Assembly: GCF_013374995.1 (NCBI RefSeq) | Contig: NZ_CP056030.1 | Location: 3,442,501 to 3,506,500 of the forward strand | DNA: 64,000 nt | Reading direction: 5' to 3' | From: Pseudomonas eucalypticola | GTDB taxonomy: Bacteria; Pseudomonadota; Gammaproteobacteria; Pseudomonadales; Pseudomonadaceae | Shown here: piece by piece, positions 49,436 through 60,900 of the stretch | How positions within the stretch are numbered: the stretch's first letter is position 1 | How the letters are laid out: each line of letters starts with the position of its first letter | Program-made: the position numbers and the translations under genes | The notes under the pieces: model-generated | What the model was told of the DNA's origin: nothing | Databases searched by the model: none | Seen by the model: only the letters and a program-made list of their open reading frames with translations

Positions 49436-50389
49436 TTAAAATTTAGACGACTTCTCTGGAATCAGCGTATCAAACTCGTACTTCCCATCTGGCAATACTC
49501 GCAGACTTACGGTGCTATTAGTTTTGATGCTGTACACATGAATGAGGTCATAATTTCCTCGCACAGTTGAGCTGGGGATCAATGGACTCACAGACGTAAC
49601 GTTCTCTAAGGTTTCTTTAACCGTCGCTTTAGCCAACTCTACACCGGCCCTGCTTGTTTCATAGGGTAGCCGACCCTCACCAATTTTTGTTCCCAGTTTT
49701 TTGTTGAGGTTAGACGACTGTGCTGCAAAGAAGTCATCTACCTCTCCAAAACCAGGAACCTTCTGAATCCCTTTTGCACCTCCACTAACAACATCCGCTC
49801 CAACCGCTCTCGGCTCACCCCCCACGTAACGCTGCCAATCCGGATGGTAAGGATCAGCGTTCATCTCGTCCGTAATAGTGGTAAGACTAGTAGCTTTGGG
49901 AGCTTCCTCTATCGCTTTTGCGCTACCCAATTCACCCTGAGCCGCGCTCTGGGCAGACGCCTCACCCGCCCGAGCCTCCGCTATCGCGTGCTCACTACCC
50001 TGCTCACCCCGAGCCGCGCTCTGCGCAGACGCCTCAGCTGCCCGAGCCTCCGCTATCGCGTGCTCACTACCCTGCTCACCCCGAGCCGCGCTCTGCGCAG
50101 ACGCCTCAGCCGCCCGAGCCTCCGCTATCGCTTGCTCACTACCCTGCTCACCCCGAGCCGCGCCCTGCGCAGACGCCTCACCCGCCCGAGCCTCCGCTAC
50201 CGCCTTTGCACTACCCAACTCAACCTGAGCCGCGCTCTTCGCAGACGCCCCAGCCGCCCGAGCCTCCGCGAGCGCCTGCAAAACAGCCCGTACCCCGCCC
50301 TTCGCCGCGCTGGCCCCGGGCACGACCGCCAACAGCACATCCAAGTCTACGGTGCTGGTATCCACCCCACCAGTGGCGTAACGCTCCAA
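49436..50389 (-). CDS. Orphan CdiA-CT module 2 toxin with expanded repeat hinge
   Basis: The frame is open from about 50565, after a TAG, and has no reliable start; an ATG at 50389 is internal to the hinge. The N-terminal part reads AQLGQHPTYDPPGGVGVVPDKWVEQYGESVATKK (in two pieces) then ERYATGG. It carries five 24-residue repeats of the type AEARAAEASAQSAARGEQGS. After the boundary GGEPRAVGADVVSGGAKG the toxin diverges (IQKVPGFGEVDDFFAAQ; RGNYDLIHVYSIKTNSTVSLRVLPDG; FDTLIPEKSSKF). The toxin family is not recognised. Its immunity gene follows 17 bp later. Confidence 0.72.
   Translation of the reverse strand: MERYATGGVDTSTVDLDVLLAVVPGASAAKGGVRAVLQALAEARAAGASAKSAAQVELGSAKAVAEARAGEASAQGAARGEQGSEQAIAEARAAEASAQSAARGEQGSEHAIAEARAAEASAQSAARGEQGSEHAIAEARAGEASAQSAAQGELGSAKAIEEAPKATSLTTITDEMNADPYHPDWQRYVGGEPRAVGADVVSGGAKGIQKVPGFGEVDDFFAAQSSNLNKKLGTKIGEGRLPYETSRAGVELAKATVKETLENVTSVSPLIPSSTVRGNYDLIHVYSIKTNSTVSLRVLPDGKYEFDTLIPEKSSKF
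49918..50280. repeat. Five-unit 72-bp tandem repeat encoding the toxin hinge
   Basis: Landmark CCCGAGCCTCCG recurs at 49969, 50041, 50113, 50185 and 50257, exactly 72 bases apart, with few substitutions. Each unit encodes 24 residues (AEARAAEASAQSAARGEQGSEHAI type). The same unit occurs about twice in modules 5 and 6, so this module has an expansion of in-frame copies. Repeats in frame allow length variation without loss of the toxin. Confidence 0.9.
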
Positions 50390-50602
50390 CGCCTGCCATT
50401 GATCTGCATTCAGGTCCGCGTCGTTGGAGATAGCGCCTATCTCGCGAAGCTTTTTGGTCGCTACCGACTCGCCATACTGCTCGACCCACTTGTCGGGAAC
50501 AACCCCTACGCCGCCGGGTGGGTCGTAGGTGGGGTGTTGGCCGAGTTGAGCCGATCATGCTCAGCCTAATCGGCACCCTGGAAAAGGGTGCAGATAGGGT
50601 GC

Positions 50603-50629
50603 AAAAACACCGGCGCGAGGCCGGTGTTG
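50603..50629 (-). terminator. Intrinsic terminator after module 1 immunity gene
   Basis: On the minus strand AACACCGGCCTCGCGCCGGTGTTTTTGC forms a stem (ACACCGGC with GCCGGTGT) followed by a T run. It lies 15 bp past the stop of the module 1 immunity gene, so transcription started at cdiA could end here, leaving the further modules silent unless they have their own promoters. Confidence 0.72.
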
Positions 50630-50643
50630 AGGGTGAGCAGTGT

Positions 50644-51051
50644 TCAAGAAAACTCTATTTTGCAATCTGACAGAGGGATCGAGCGGCCATCGGAAATAAC
50701 AAATTGATCACCTTCGATTCGGGCCAGCAGCAAACCAAGGCCTTCTGCACCGGCTTCGATATCCTTTCTCCAGCCGTCAAAATCACCGTGATATACGACA
50801 GCATGAAAGAGCGGGCCATGTGTCGGAGTGATGCTGCATCCAGCCTCGTTGATCCCACCACTAGCTGCATTCGGCGGTTCAGCAAAACATGTTATATTTT
50901 TAAATTGCTTGCGAAATTTATTTTTCCCATCTTCAGAAAAATAAATAGCCTCTCTGGTGGTTGCACCATCCGTTCCAGGAACGACTCTAGCATCAAACCT
51001 TTCTAACTTCCCTCCTAAAACCTTTTCCAGTTCTTCTATATGGTTAGTCAA
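50644..51051 (-). CDS. Immunity protein of module 1
   Basis: A 135-residue acidic protein. The start is TTG at 51051, six bases after GAGGTGA. Sequence features are EAIYFSEDGKNKFRKQFKNITCF and AVVYHGDFDGWRKDIEAGAEGLGLLLARIEGD. No family is assigned. It is directly downstream of the nuclease-fold toxin, nine bases after its stop, and is followed by an intrinsic terminator. Confidence 0.72.
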   Translation of the reverse strand: MTNHIEELEKVLGGKLERFDARVVPGTDGATTREAIYFSEDGKNKFRKQFKNITCFAEPPNAASGGINEAGCSITPTHGPLFHAVVYHGDFDGWRKDIEAGAEGLGLLLARIEGDQFVISDGRSIPLSDCKIEFS

Positions 51052-51060
51052 AATATCACC

Positions 51061-51483
51061 TCAATTTTTTACCGGTGCAATTACAAGCTTTAAGTTCTTC
51101 ACGCCTGCATCATTAAACACTTGCGAATAGTGACTTGCTAGCTCTTGACTATTCGCATGATAAATAACGCCACCCTCGAAACCGGATGAATATTTCTTCG
51201 CCTGGCCCACCATTTTTGTCTGCTTAACAGCCGACCAAGGCTTTGAGCCCACTGGGCTAGTAGGGTTTCGAAGCGAGCTACCCCAGTCTTCTACAAACTT
51301 AGCTTCAACAGCCGTCCGCTGCCCATTAACAATAGTCACATTGTCCGCAACACCGTTAACACGCTGCCCATTGATAACAGTTGTATACTGACGTTCCGCA
51401 CATGGAACACTACCATATAGATCTCGAAGACCACTCTCGCAACTTTGCACTTTATCAATTGCCCGCGTACCACTGACAACCAC
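51061..51483 (-). CDS. Orphan CdiA-CT module 1: restriction-endonuclease-fold toxin
   Basis: A 140-residue toxin domain whose frame has lost its native upstream part. The catalytic pattern of PD-(D/E)XK nucleases is visible in GVADNVTIVNGQRTAVEAKFVEDWG (Asp and Glu-x-Lys), followed by KYSSGFEGGVIYHANSQELASHY. A conserved start SCESGLRDLYGSVPCAERQ precedes it. The DNA before codon 1 still codes for the shared hinge boundary (GAKGAGIAQ) but in another frame; restoring it needs one extra base. So this is a nearly intact toxin, without start codon, right after the resident immunity gene. Target nucleic acid is unknown. Confidence 0.75.
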   Translation of the reverse strand: MVVSGTRAIDKVQSCESGLRDLYGSVPCAERQYTTVINGQRVNGVADNVTIVNGQRTAVEAKFVEDWGSSLRNPTSPVGSKPWSAVKQTKMVGQAKKYSSGFEGGVIYHANSQELASHYSQVFNDAGVKNLKLVIAPVKN

Positions 51484-51525
51484 AGGACTAGTTGTTTCTG
51501 AGCAATCCCTGCGCCTTTTGCACCA

Positions 51526-51972
51526 TCAACTTACCCAGGAAATGTGATCCTCATCTAAATAATATAGCCCCTCAAGCCTCCCTGAAATTTCAGGCAGCTC
51601 GAGAAGACATTCTGAAACATATGAGAAAGGAAGTCCGCTCCTTAGCTGTTGAGCTCTTGCAGAGTAGTCTGCCCAAGACGGCTCAACTATCCCATTCCAG
51701 AATGTAACAAAGGAGCCATCATCAAGTAGAATGACAGGCTTTAAGTACTCAACTTCCCCACCACCATCCCAGTACAGATAGCCTAAGTAACTAGAACCAT
51801 CGCTCCCAACAAAACTAGCGCGAACGATTACTTGAGCGTCAGTACAAGTTTCCTTATCAAGGAGAGGGCGGACTGTTAGCTCATCTTCCGCAGATTCATC
51901 CATAGGAAAGTACCAAACGCCATAGCAAAAAAGATCATTAACACCCAAATCATATATCTGCTTATCATTCAC
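51526..51972 (-). CDS. cdiI: CdiI immunity protein for the resident CdiA
   Basis: A 148-residue acidic protein (MNDKQIYDLGVNDLFCYGVW, then WNGIVEPSWADYSARAQQLRSG) with GTG start at 51972, ten bases after the cdiA stop. Location directly after the CdiA C-terminal toxin makes it the cognate immunity protein that protects the producer. No named family is recognised. It is followed, without gap, by the hinge scrap of the first orphan module. Confidence 0.8.
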   Translation of the reverse strand: MNDKQIYDLGVNDLFCYGVWYFPMDESAEDELTVRPLLDKETCTDAQVIVRASFVGSDGSSYLGYLYWDGGGEVEYLKPVILLDDGSFVTFWNGIVEPSWADYSARAQQLRSGLPFSYVSECLLELPEISGRLEGLYYLDEDHISWVS

Positions 51973-51982
51973 GCTTGCATAC

Positions 51983-54900
51983 CTATTTAATCAAGTGCTT
52001 GATCGAGTCAAACAATTCGGGCCGCCCTATATCGTCATAGGCTTTCTGCAACCCCGAGCTTATTTGCCCAGAAGTATACGTAGCCGGCTTACCACCTACC
52101 ACGGGAGGCAAATACTTACTTATCGCTTTATGCATAGCATCAGGATTCACCTTTCCCGTATGAGAGTACTGGGTAATTAGAGTCGCTGGATGATCCAGCA
52201 TGTCATTTTTCGTATACCCCAGCATCTTCCCCAAATATTGAGGCAAAGTGTGATGCGCTTGGAACCCTTTGTTTAATCCCTGAAGTTCTCGATAAGTAGG
52301 ACTAATTACGTCAGGTACAATCTGGCCTGTCGCTTTTGCACTAGCAATCCTTTTCTCAGCCTCAACCAACTCCCGCAGGTTACCACCCGCCTTCGTCTTC
52401 AACCCAGCAGCAGTCTCCAAGTACAGCGTACCATCACTCCCCAAGACCTCAACACCACCGGTCTTGGTATTCAGCACCCTGCGATACCCCTCCGGCAGCA
52501 ACGCCGTAGTAGGGAACCCAGCCCCCACGCCCGTACCTTCGCGATATCCGGCAGGCAGAACCGCCTGCTTGACAACCTGCGCCTCAACCTTGGCAGCAAC
52601 CTCTGCCAACTTGCCGACTCGGTTCGCCGGAATCGCATCCAGCATCAAGCCGGCTTCATCCTTGGCCTTCACCGCCGCGCTCGCCGCCGCGTCACCCTGA
52701 AAGTCGTACAGCGCTTCCAGCACCTTGGTGGTATCGTGCTTCTCCCAATAGCTGTTCCACGCCTGGTCCGTCGATACCGCCGCGACCAGCCCGTTGGCAA
52801 CGCCCGACGACACACTGCCGACCGTACCGAAAAAGTCGTTCGTCAGGCTGTTGGCCAGCGCCCAGTAGTTACCCGCCGTTTCGGTGATGGCCTCCTTGTA
52901 GCCCTGCGTCGTCCCTGTCAGCGAACCCGATACGGCCCTGTACCCATCCGCGGAGTAGTTGAGGTTTTTCTCGTAGAACCGGTAGTCCTCATTGCTGGCT
53001 ACATCGAAGCCAGGGTTGAGGTACTCCGAATTGATCAGCTTGTCCTGGTATTGGTCGCCATGCAGCAGTTGGTAGGCCTGCACCAGCACAACAATTTCGC
53101 CCGGGGTGTACACCTTCTCCGGCGCGGCTGAAGGTAAACCGTTGACCAGCAGCGGGGTGTCGTAGGTGCTGCCCAGTGGCGCCAGGGCGATGCCCAGGTA
53201 CTTCAGGGTGGTGCTGTCCGGGGCGTCTTCGTGGCGGGCAATCACCGCGTGCCAACCGGCGTCCACGTAGTACGCCAACGCCTTGGCCAAGCGGTCTTCA
53301 GCCTCGGCGTCGCTGATGTTGGCTGCCTGGGCCAACGCTGACGCCTGCGCTTTGAGCAGCGCGATTTCCTTGGGGTGCAGTTGGCGGTTGTAGTGATCTA
53401 CGCTTGCGGCCACCTGGGCCCCGGTGATCTGGCCAGCCGTCGACTGCCCCGTAGCACCCGCGGCGCCAATCCCGACACCGGCGGCGATGACGGAAGCCAG
53501 GGAGTTGCGCTGGGTTTCATCGGTGATGCCACTGGCTTTCAGTGCATCGTCCACCAGCGGCATGAGAGTGGCCGACGCTGCGGCGCCTGTCGCACCGGCC
53601 AGCGGGTTGCCGCCGGACAGGCCCTGTAGCGCCCCGGCCAAGGTATGCATCAGCGTGCGGGCCGCACCTCCTTCAGACCAGGCGGCGCGGGTAGCGTCAT
53701 CGATCGCGTAAAGCTCCTGCCGGTTGGCGTAGTCACCAATCGCCTTGTAGGTATCCGCCGCCGTGGTATTGGCCAGGATCCCAACACTCGTGGTGCCGCC
53801 GGCCCCGCCCAACGCCCCGGCGATCAGGCCGGTGGCCACGTCCGCCAGCAGCCGCTTGTCGCCGCCCAGCGACCAGTCGCTGGCATCCTTGATGGCGGCA
53901 TTCGCCGCCGCCACTTCCTCAGGCGTGGAGGCTTTCTTGCTTTGTTCCTGTGCGTCCTTGCGCTTGGCCGCGGCCACGGTCTCGATTGCGCTCTGGCCCA
54001 GTTGCACCGTGCTCTGGATCAGGTCGATGCGTTCCTGCATCACCTTCAGGTCGGGGCGGTCCAGTTGTTCGTTGGCGCCTGCGGTGTCGCGGTTCAGGCC
54101 GACCAGGTCGTTGGCGCCTTCCGGGTTGCGGACGGTGATGGTGCCTTCGCTGATGGCGCTGCGGGTGTGGCTGGCATCGTTGTCAGTGAGCATCAGCGGC
54201 ACGCTGCCGCCTACCCCGCCTTCACTGCCGTTGTAGGACAGGCTGATGCCGGCCGCAGAGCTTTTGACGTTGCTCTTGTTCTTGATGTCGCTGACGATCA
54301 GCCGGTCGGTGTCCAGGCGGTTCTTGTCCGGCGTGGCGTCGCTGGCGATGACCGCGCCATCCAGGCGGGTGGTGCCGCCGACGTGGATGTCGTAGCCGCC
54401 GGTGCCGGCGAACAGGCCGGTCTGATCGGTGACGGCGGCGTAGTCGGACTTGGTGTTGCTGGCCGCCAGGTTGCCGCTGGCAGTGACGGTGGAGCCGTAG
54501 CAGAACGGCGGCACGCAGATGCTGCCGCCAAAGCCGCCGCTGGTCTGCTTGTTCTTGCTGTCGGCTTCGTCCTGACGCGAGGCAATGTTGAGGTTGCCGC
54601 CGATGTCTGCCTTGACGGTGTCGGCACGCAGTTGGGCGCCGGCCAGGGTGGTGTCCTGGCCGCTCTGCAGGATCAGCGTGGAGGTGTCGACAGTGGTGTT
54701 GACTTGGGTCAGCTCACTGCCGGTGCCCAGGCCCTTCGCGGTCTGGGCCCCCAGGTCGAGAGTGAAGCCGTTTTGCGAGCCGATGTTGAAACTGGCGCCG
54801 ATGGCCAGCTTGTTGTGGCTATCGTGATTGCTCCATTCCTGGGTGTTCTGCGCGCTTTCCAGGTTGATGTTGTTCTTGGCCATCAACAGCGTTTGCTGGG

Positions 54901-57900
54901 CCTTGAGCTGGCTACCGACGATGTCGATGTCACCGTTGGCGCCCGCCTGGTCGCCGGTGGCGATCACCGACAAGTTGGCGCCAGTAGTCAACGTAGAAGG
55001 CTTGGCGGTCTGGCTACTGTAGTCACTGGTGCTTTTACTGTGCGTGGCCGCCACTTCAAGGCCGATCTTGATGAGCGAGCCGCCACTGTTCGCCGGCCGC
55101 CCCTCGGACTCGTTTGCAGCTCCGGCGCTGGAGCTGCCGACGGCGTTGTACAGCGACAGTGCAGCCTGCGCCCCCTTGACCGCAGCCAAGCGCTTGTCGT
55201 CGGCCTGACGGGCTGCCTGCACGTCATTGCGGATACTTTTGACCGTATCGACGACCGTGCCACCGATCACGCGGCCCACCCCGACACGACTGGACGTGTC
55301 GACGCTGCTTTGCCTGGCGGTTTCCATGCCTGCAGCAATGCGCACATCGGCACCCGTCAGCGTCATGTCGCGGGTGCTGACCAGGTTGCTACCGACCACG
55401 CTCAGCGCGCGGCCCGCACTCAGGTTGACGTTGCCCGCGCTGGAACCGATGGTGCTGCCGGCCAGGGTGGTTCCACTGGCGTTGCCGATGTGCTTCTGCT
55501 GGCCGATGGACAGGTGAAGACTGCCCGCGATGTCGTCGAGCCCACCCATGTTGGCCGTTGCTATACCGGTGAGATCGCGGGTTTTCTCCTTGTGGTATTC
55601 GGTGCGCTTAAAGGTGTTTTCGGCGGCGTCGACGCTCAGGTCGCGGCCCGCCAGCACGTTGATGTCATCGGTGCTGACCAACGACGAACCTTGTACCGCT
55701 GCATCGCGCCCGGCGCTGATGTTGACGGTGTCGCCGGAGACCAGGCTGCCCACGGCAGTAGTCTGGGCTTCGTTGACCTTGTCCTTGACCTTGCTGGCTT
55801 TCAGGCCACCCCAGCTGCTTTTGCTGCTGCTGCTTTCATGGCGCGCGGTGGTGGTGTCCTGACCAGCGACGATGGCGACGTCGTTGACGGCCTGCAAGCG
55901 GACTTCGCCGGTGTCGGCCGACACTTCGCTGCCACGAATCAGCAGGTCCTGGCCGGCGACAGCGGTGGTGCCCTTGCCGCTGGTGACCAGGCTGCCGGCG
56001 TTGGTGGTGTTGAGCACTTCGTCCAGCTGGCTCTTCTTGCTGGTACGGGTTTTCTTGCTCATGTCGTACAGCGTGCCGGTGCTGTTCTCACCCGCCACCA
56101 CGCTCAACTGCTGGCCGGCGTACAGGTAGGCCTGGTCACCGGCGCTGATCTTGCTGGCGGCCAGGGTCATGTCGTTGGTGGCCACAGCAACCACGTTGCC
56201 GCCTGCACTCAGTTCGCTGGCCTGCTGCTGGGTCTGGTTGTTTTCCCGGGTGACGCGCTTGTGCCCGCTTTTGCTGAAGGTGTGCAGGTCGTTGACGTCA
56301 ACGGCCGAGTTCAGGTTGATGTCACGACTGGCACTGGCGGTCAGGTCCTTGTCGGCATGTGCCTGCCCCGCCACCGCGTTCAGGTCGCGGCCGGCGTCCA
56401 GCGAAAGGTTGCCGCCAGCGGTGACCGTCGACTTCAGGTTGTTCACGACGCTGGTGACACTGGAATCATGCCCCCCATTGTGAAACTCATGCTTCTCGCT
56501 GACGTCCTGCACCGCCACCAGGTTGATGTCCCGCGCAGCGTTCAGGTTGGCGTCGCCGCCAGCACTGATCGCCCCATGATTGGTGAGGTCCTGCCCGGCC
56601 GTGACGTTTACCGTCTGGCCCGCGGCGATGCGCGCGCCGGCATCGGTGAGGGTGCGCATGCCCGCGCCGTCGTTGACGGCGATGGCGGTGCGATCGTTGA
56701 CGATGTCGCCCTTGAGGGTTTGCAGGCTGACCTGGCTGGCGCGGATGTCGCCGGCCAGGGCGTTGCGGATGCTGTCCTGGGCCAGCAGGCTGAGGCGCTC
56801 GTTGGCCTCGACCACGCCGCCGTTGTACAGGCTGCCGCCGGCGCTGGCGCTGAGGTCTTCGCTGGCGCGCAGGGTGCCGACGTTGACCAGGTCGCTGCCG
56901 GCCATGAGGCTCAGGTTGCGGCCCTGGATGAGGCTGCCGCCGTTGAGGTTGCGCTCGTCGGCCTGGGCCAGGTACAGCACCGGCACCAGCACGTTCTGGC
57001 CGTCGATGACGCGGTTTTCCAGCCACACGATGTCGTGGGTCAGGGCCGCCACCTGCTGGGCGCTCAGGCCCACGCCGACGCTCAGGTTCAGGGCGTCCTT
57101 GCTGGCCAGGGCGTTGTCCATCAGGTAGCGGTACTGGTCGTAGTCGCTGGTCAGGCTGGCGGCCAGGAAGCGCTGGCCGGTCTGGGCCACCACGGCGTCG
57201 CTGATCAGGCGGCTTTCGTAGCGCCCGTCGCCCAGGCGGCGGGCGGCTTCGTCGGCGCTGAAGCCCAGCTGGCCGAGCAGGTAGTCCGAGCTCATGAACC
57301 GGCTGGGGTCGGTGAGGTTCGGGTTGGTTTCGATCAGGTAGTGGCTTTGCGGGTTCTGGCTGGGGACGAACAGGCCGTATTCGCCCTGGGGCAGGCGGAA
57401 GCTGGTGGACGCGGTGGGGTCGACGGCGGCGAAAGGTACGCCCGTGAAGTCCACCGGGATGAAGCTGACGTGCACGGTGCCGTCGGTGTCGATGCGCTCC
57501 ACACGCTGCACGTCCTTGGCCGCCACCGGGGTGGCGGCGCTGCGCTCGGGGCTGAGTTGCAGCACCACGGCGCCCACCTTCTGGGTGGCCTCGTTGTCCA
57601 GGGTGCCGGTCAGTTGCGCCAGGGTCTGCTCCAGCAGGGTGCCGTTCTGCACGCTCTGGGTGACGTTCAGGGTGGCAGTGCCACCGGACTGGATCGTGCT
57701 GGTGTAGTTATGGGTGCTGTCAGGTGTCCAGGTGGTGACGTCGCTCTGCTGCTGGAAGCGGCTGTCGCTGGAGCGGGCGATCAGTTCGTTGAAGCGGCTT
57801 TCGTCGAAGTGGCCGGCGGCGACCGCGGCGTTGAACGCGGGCACGTCGACGTACTGCATCTGGTCCCAGTAGCCGGTGCTGATGCGCTGGGGCGTGGCGA

Positions 57901-60900
57901 TGACGATCACCTGGCTGCCGCTGCGCGAGGAGGCGCCCTGGTTGAGCAGGGTGTCGGCGTTGAGGGTCAGGTCGCCGTTGGCGGCCAGCAGGCTGTAGCG
58001 GTTCTGCACGTCGCTGGCGTTGAGGGTCATGTCGCTGCCGGCGATCAGCCGCGCCATGGGCGAGTCCAGCAGCACGCTTTCTTCAAGCGCCTTGGTGATG
58101 GTGATGCTGCCGCGCTTGAACGAGTCGTGGCCGCCGCAGTGCTGGCCACACTTCCATTCCAGGGTGCCGCTGACCACGGCCTGGGCCAGTTCGAACTGGG
58201 CCTTGGCGTTTTCGATGCTGACGGCGTTGAGGTCGATGCGCCCCAGGCTTTGCACGCTGCCGGAGAGGTTGCTGAAGGCACTGGCGCGGCCGCCGTCGTA
58301 GGCGGCGAAGCTGAGGTTGCCCTGGTTGTAGAGCTCGCCATAGGTGTTGCTGAAACGGTCGGCGCGCAGGGCCAGGTCGCCGCCGGCGAACAGCAGGGTA
58401 TCGGCGTTGTTGCTGATGGTTTGCCGGGCGCTGAGGCTGACGTGGCCCTGACCGCCCAGGGTGCCGTCGTTGCTGATGCCGGTGGCACTGATGGTCAGGT
58501 CGTTGCCGGCGATCAGGCGGCCGGCGTTGGCCAGGTCGCCGGTCAGGGTCAGGGTGGTATTGCCGGCGCTGGTCAGGCGGCCGCCCACCTGGCTGAAGTC
58601 GCGGGCGTTGACGCGCAGGTGGCCCTGGCTGGACAGCAGGCCACGGTTGACCTGGTCGCCGGCCGCGAGCAGGGTCATGTCGAGGTCGCTGACCAGTTCG
58701 CCCGCGTTGTCCAAACTGCCGACGTTCAGGATGAGGCTGTCGGTGGTGGCCAGGCGGTCACCGGCCAGTACGGCCAGGGCGCCGCCGCTGGTGATGGCGA
58801 AGGTCCCGTCGAACTGGGCGCGGCCTACGCTGCTCGCCGTGCCCAGGTGCCAGTCGGAACGGCCGGTGCCGTTGATGCTGCCCGGGCCGCCATCGAGGCT
58901 GCCAGCCGTGAGGCTGAAGACGTCACTGTTGAATTTCAGGGTGCCGCTGTTGACCAGCGCGCCACCGATGGTGAACTGGCTGCGGGCGCCGCCCAGGCCA
59001 CTGATGCGCCCGCTGTTGTCGAGGCTGGCGGCGTTGATGCTCAGGCCGCCAAGGGCCTCGATCAGGCCCTGGTTGCGCAGTTGCCCGCCCAGGTCGATGG
59101 CCAGGCTGGCGCCGCTGATTTCGCCGCCGTTGGCATTGTTGAGCTGCTGGCCGTCGAGGCTGAGCTTGCCCTTGGCGAACAGCGTGCCGGCGCGGTTGGT
59201 CAATTGCGCGACCTTGAGCTTGAGCGCGCCGACGATGCTGGAGAGCATGCCGGCGCGGCTGTCGTCGGCGCTGTTGTCCAGGTGGCCCGCGGTCACGTCC
59301 AGGCTGTCGGCCACCACGCTGCCGCCCTGGTTCTGCAAGGTGCCATCCGCCAGGTCGAGGGTCACGGCGCCGCCCTTGGCGTACAACAGGCCTTGCTGGT
59401 TGAGCACGGTTGCGGCAGTGATCTGCAGCCCCTCGGCGCCGGCGGTGATCTGCCCGCCCTGGCTGTTGTCCAGCTGGGTGCCGCTGATGTCGACGCGGTT
59501 GCCGCCGAGGCTGCCGTTGCGGTTGTCCAGCTGGGTGAAGCTGGTCAGCAACAGGCGTTGGTTGGCGGCATCGATGGTGCCGGTGGCATTGTTCAGCACG
59601 CCGTCGACGGTCAGGCGCACGGTGCCGCCGTTGCCGAGGATGGCGCCCTTGGCGCTGTTGTCCAGGGCATCAGTGGTGAGCGTGACGGCTTGGCCAGTGA
59701 TGACGCCAGCGCGGTTGTCGAGCGTGGGAGCGCTAATCAGCAAGCTGCCATCGCCCTGGATACGACCACCGCTGTTGTCGAGGCTGGCCAGCGTCAGGGT
59801 GGCGCCGCCAATGCCCGTGGCAATGAGGCCGGCGTCACGGTTATCGAGCTTGCCGGCAGCGATATTCAGGGTATCGAACAGCAGGCTGCCACCACGGTTG
59901 TCGAGGCGGGCGGCCGGCGCATTGAGCACCAGGGCCTGGCCTTGCAGCTTGCCGCCGCGGTTGTCGACGGTGCTGGCGTGCAGGCTGAACAGGGTCTTGG
60001 CCAGGGCGCGGCCGGCCTGGTTGTTGAATTGCCTGGCCAGGCGCAGGTCGATGGCGCCCTGGCCCGCGCTGACCAGGCCATCGGCGCTGTTGTCCAGGCT
60101 GCCGGCGGTGACGCTGACGCTGTCCGCGCTCAGGGTGCCGGTGCGGTTATCCACGGCCCCGGCATTGATGCTCAGGGCCTGGCGGGCCTGGGCGCTGCCG
60201 TTCTGGTTGTTGAAGTCGCCGGTCAGGGCCAGGGCCAGGTCGCCCTGCGCGGCGCTGATCAGGCCGCCAGCGCTGTTGTCCAGGCTGTCGGCGGTGACGC
60301 TGATGGCGTCGCCCAGCAGCGTGCCGGCGCTGTTGCGCTGTTCACCGCCGCTGACGTCCAGGCGCGTCGCGGCCTGTACGGTGCCTTGGCGGTTGTCCAA
60401 TAAAGCCGTCTTGACCTTGGCGCTGCCGACGCTGGCAGCCAGCACGCCACCGCGGTTATCCAACCGGCGGGCGTCCAGGTCGAGGGTGTCGGCCAGCAGG
60501 CTGCCGTCGCGGTTGTCGAAGTTAGCGGCTACTACCTTGAACTGGCCACCCACCACTTCCAGGCGCCCGGCGCGGTTGTCCAGGCTCGCCAGGCTGAGGT
60601 CGACATTCTGGCCCGCACCAAAGCGAATCAGGCCTCCCAGGTTGGCAATGGCCGGGGTGTTGAGGTTGAGGCTATTTTCCCCGCGCAGCCGCGCACCGCT
60701 GCCGGTGTTGGTGAGCTGGGCGGTGGTCAGGGTGACGTCGCGGCCCTGGATTACGCCGTTGTCGTTACCCAGGGTGTGGGTGGCGGTAGCGGCCAGGGTG
60801 CGGCTGGCGATCACGCTGGCGCTGTTGCTGATGTCGGCGGCTTGCAGGGTCACGTCGCCCTGGCTGTTGCGGCTGTTGTCGGCGTTGACGCCGGCTTCGA

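Noticed and set aside
49918..50280. Regular 72-bp repeats considered as a CRISPR-like array
   Set aside because: The units are contiguous without variable spacers and are in frame within a protein-coding hinge.
53645..60403. A 2,252-residue open frame on the plus strand opposite cdiA, plus an 852-residue one at 58461-61019
   Set aside because: They are shadows of the repetitive, GC-rich cdiA frame; composition is low-complexity with no domain, and cdiA on the minus strand has clear secretion and FHA motifs.
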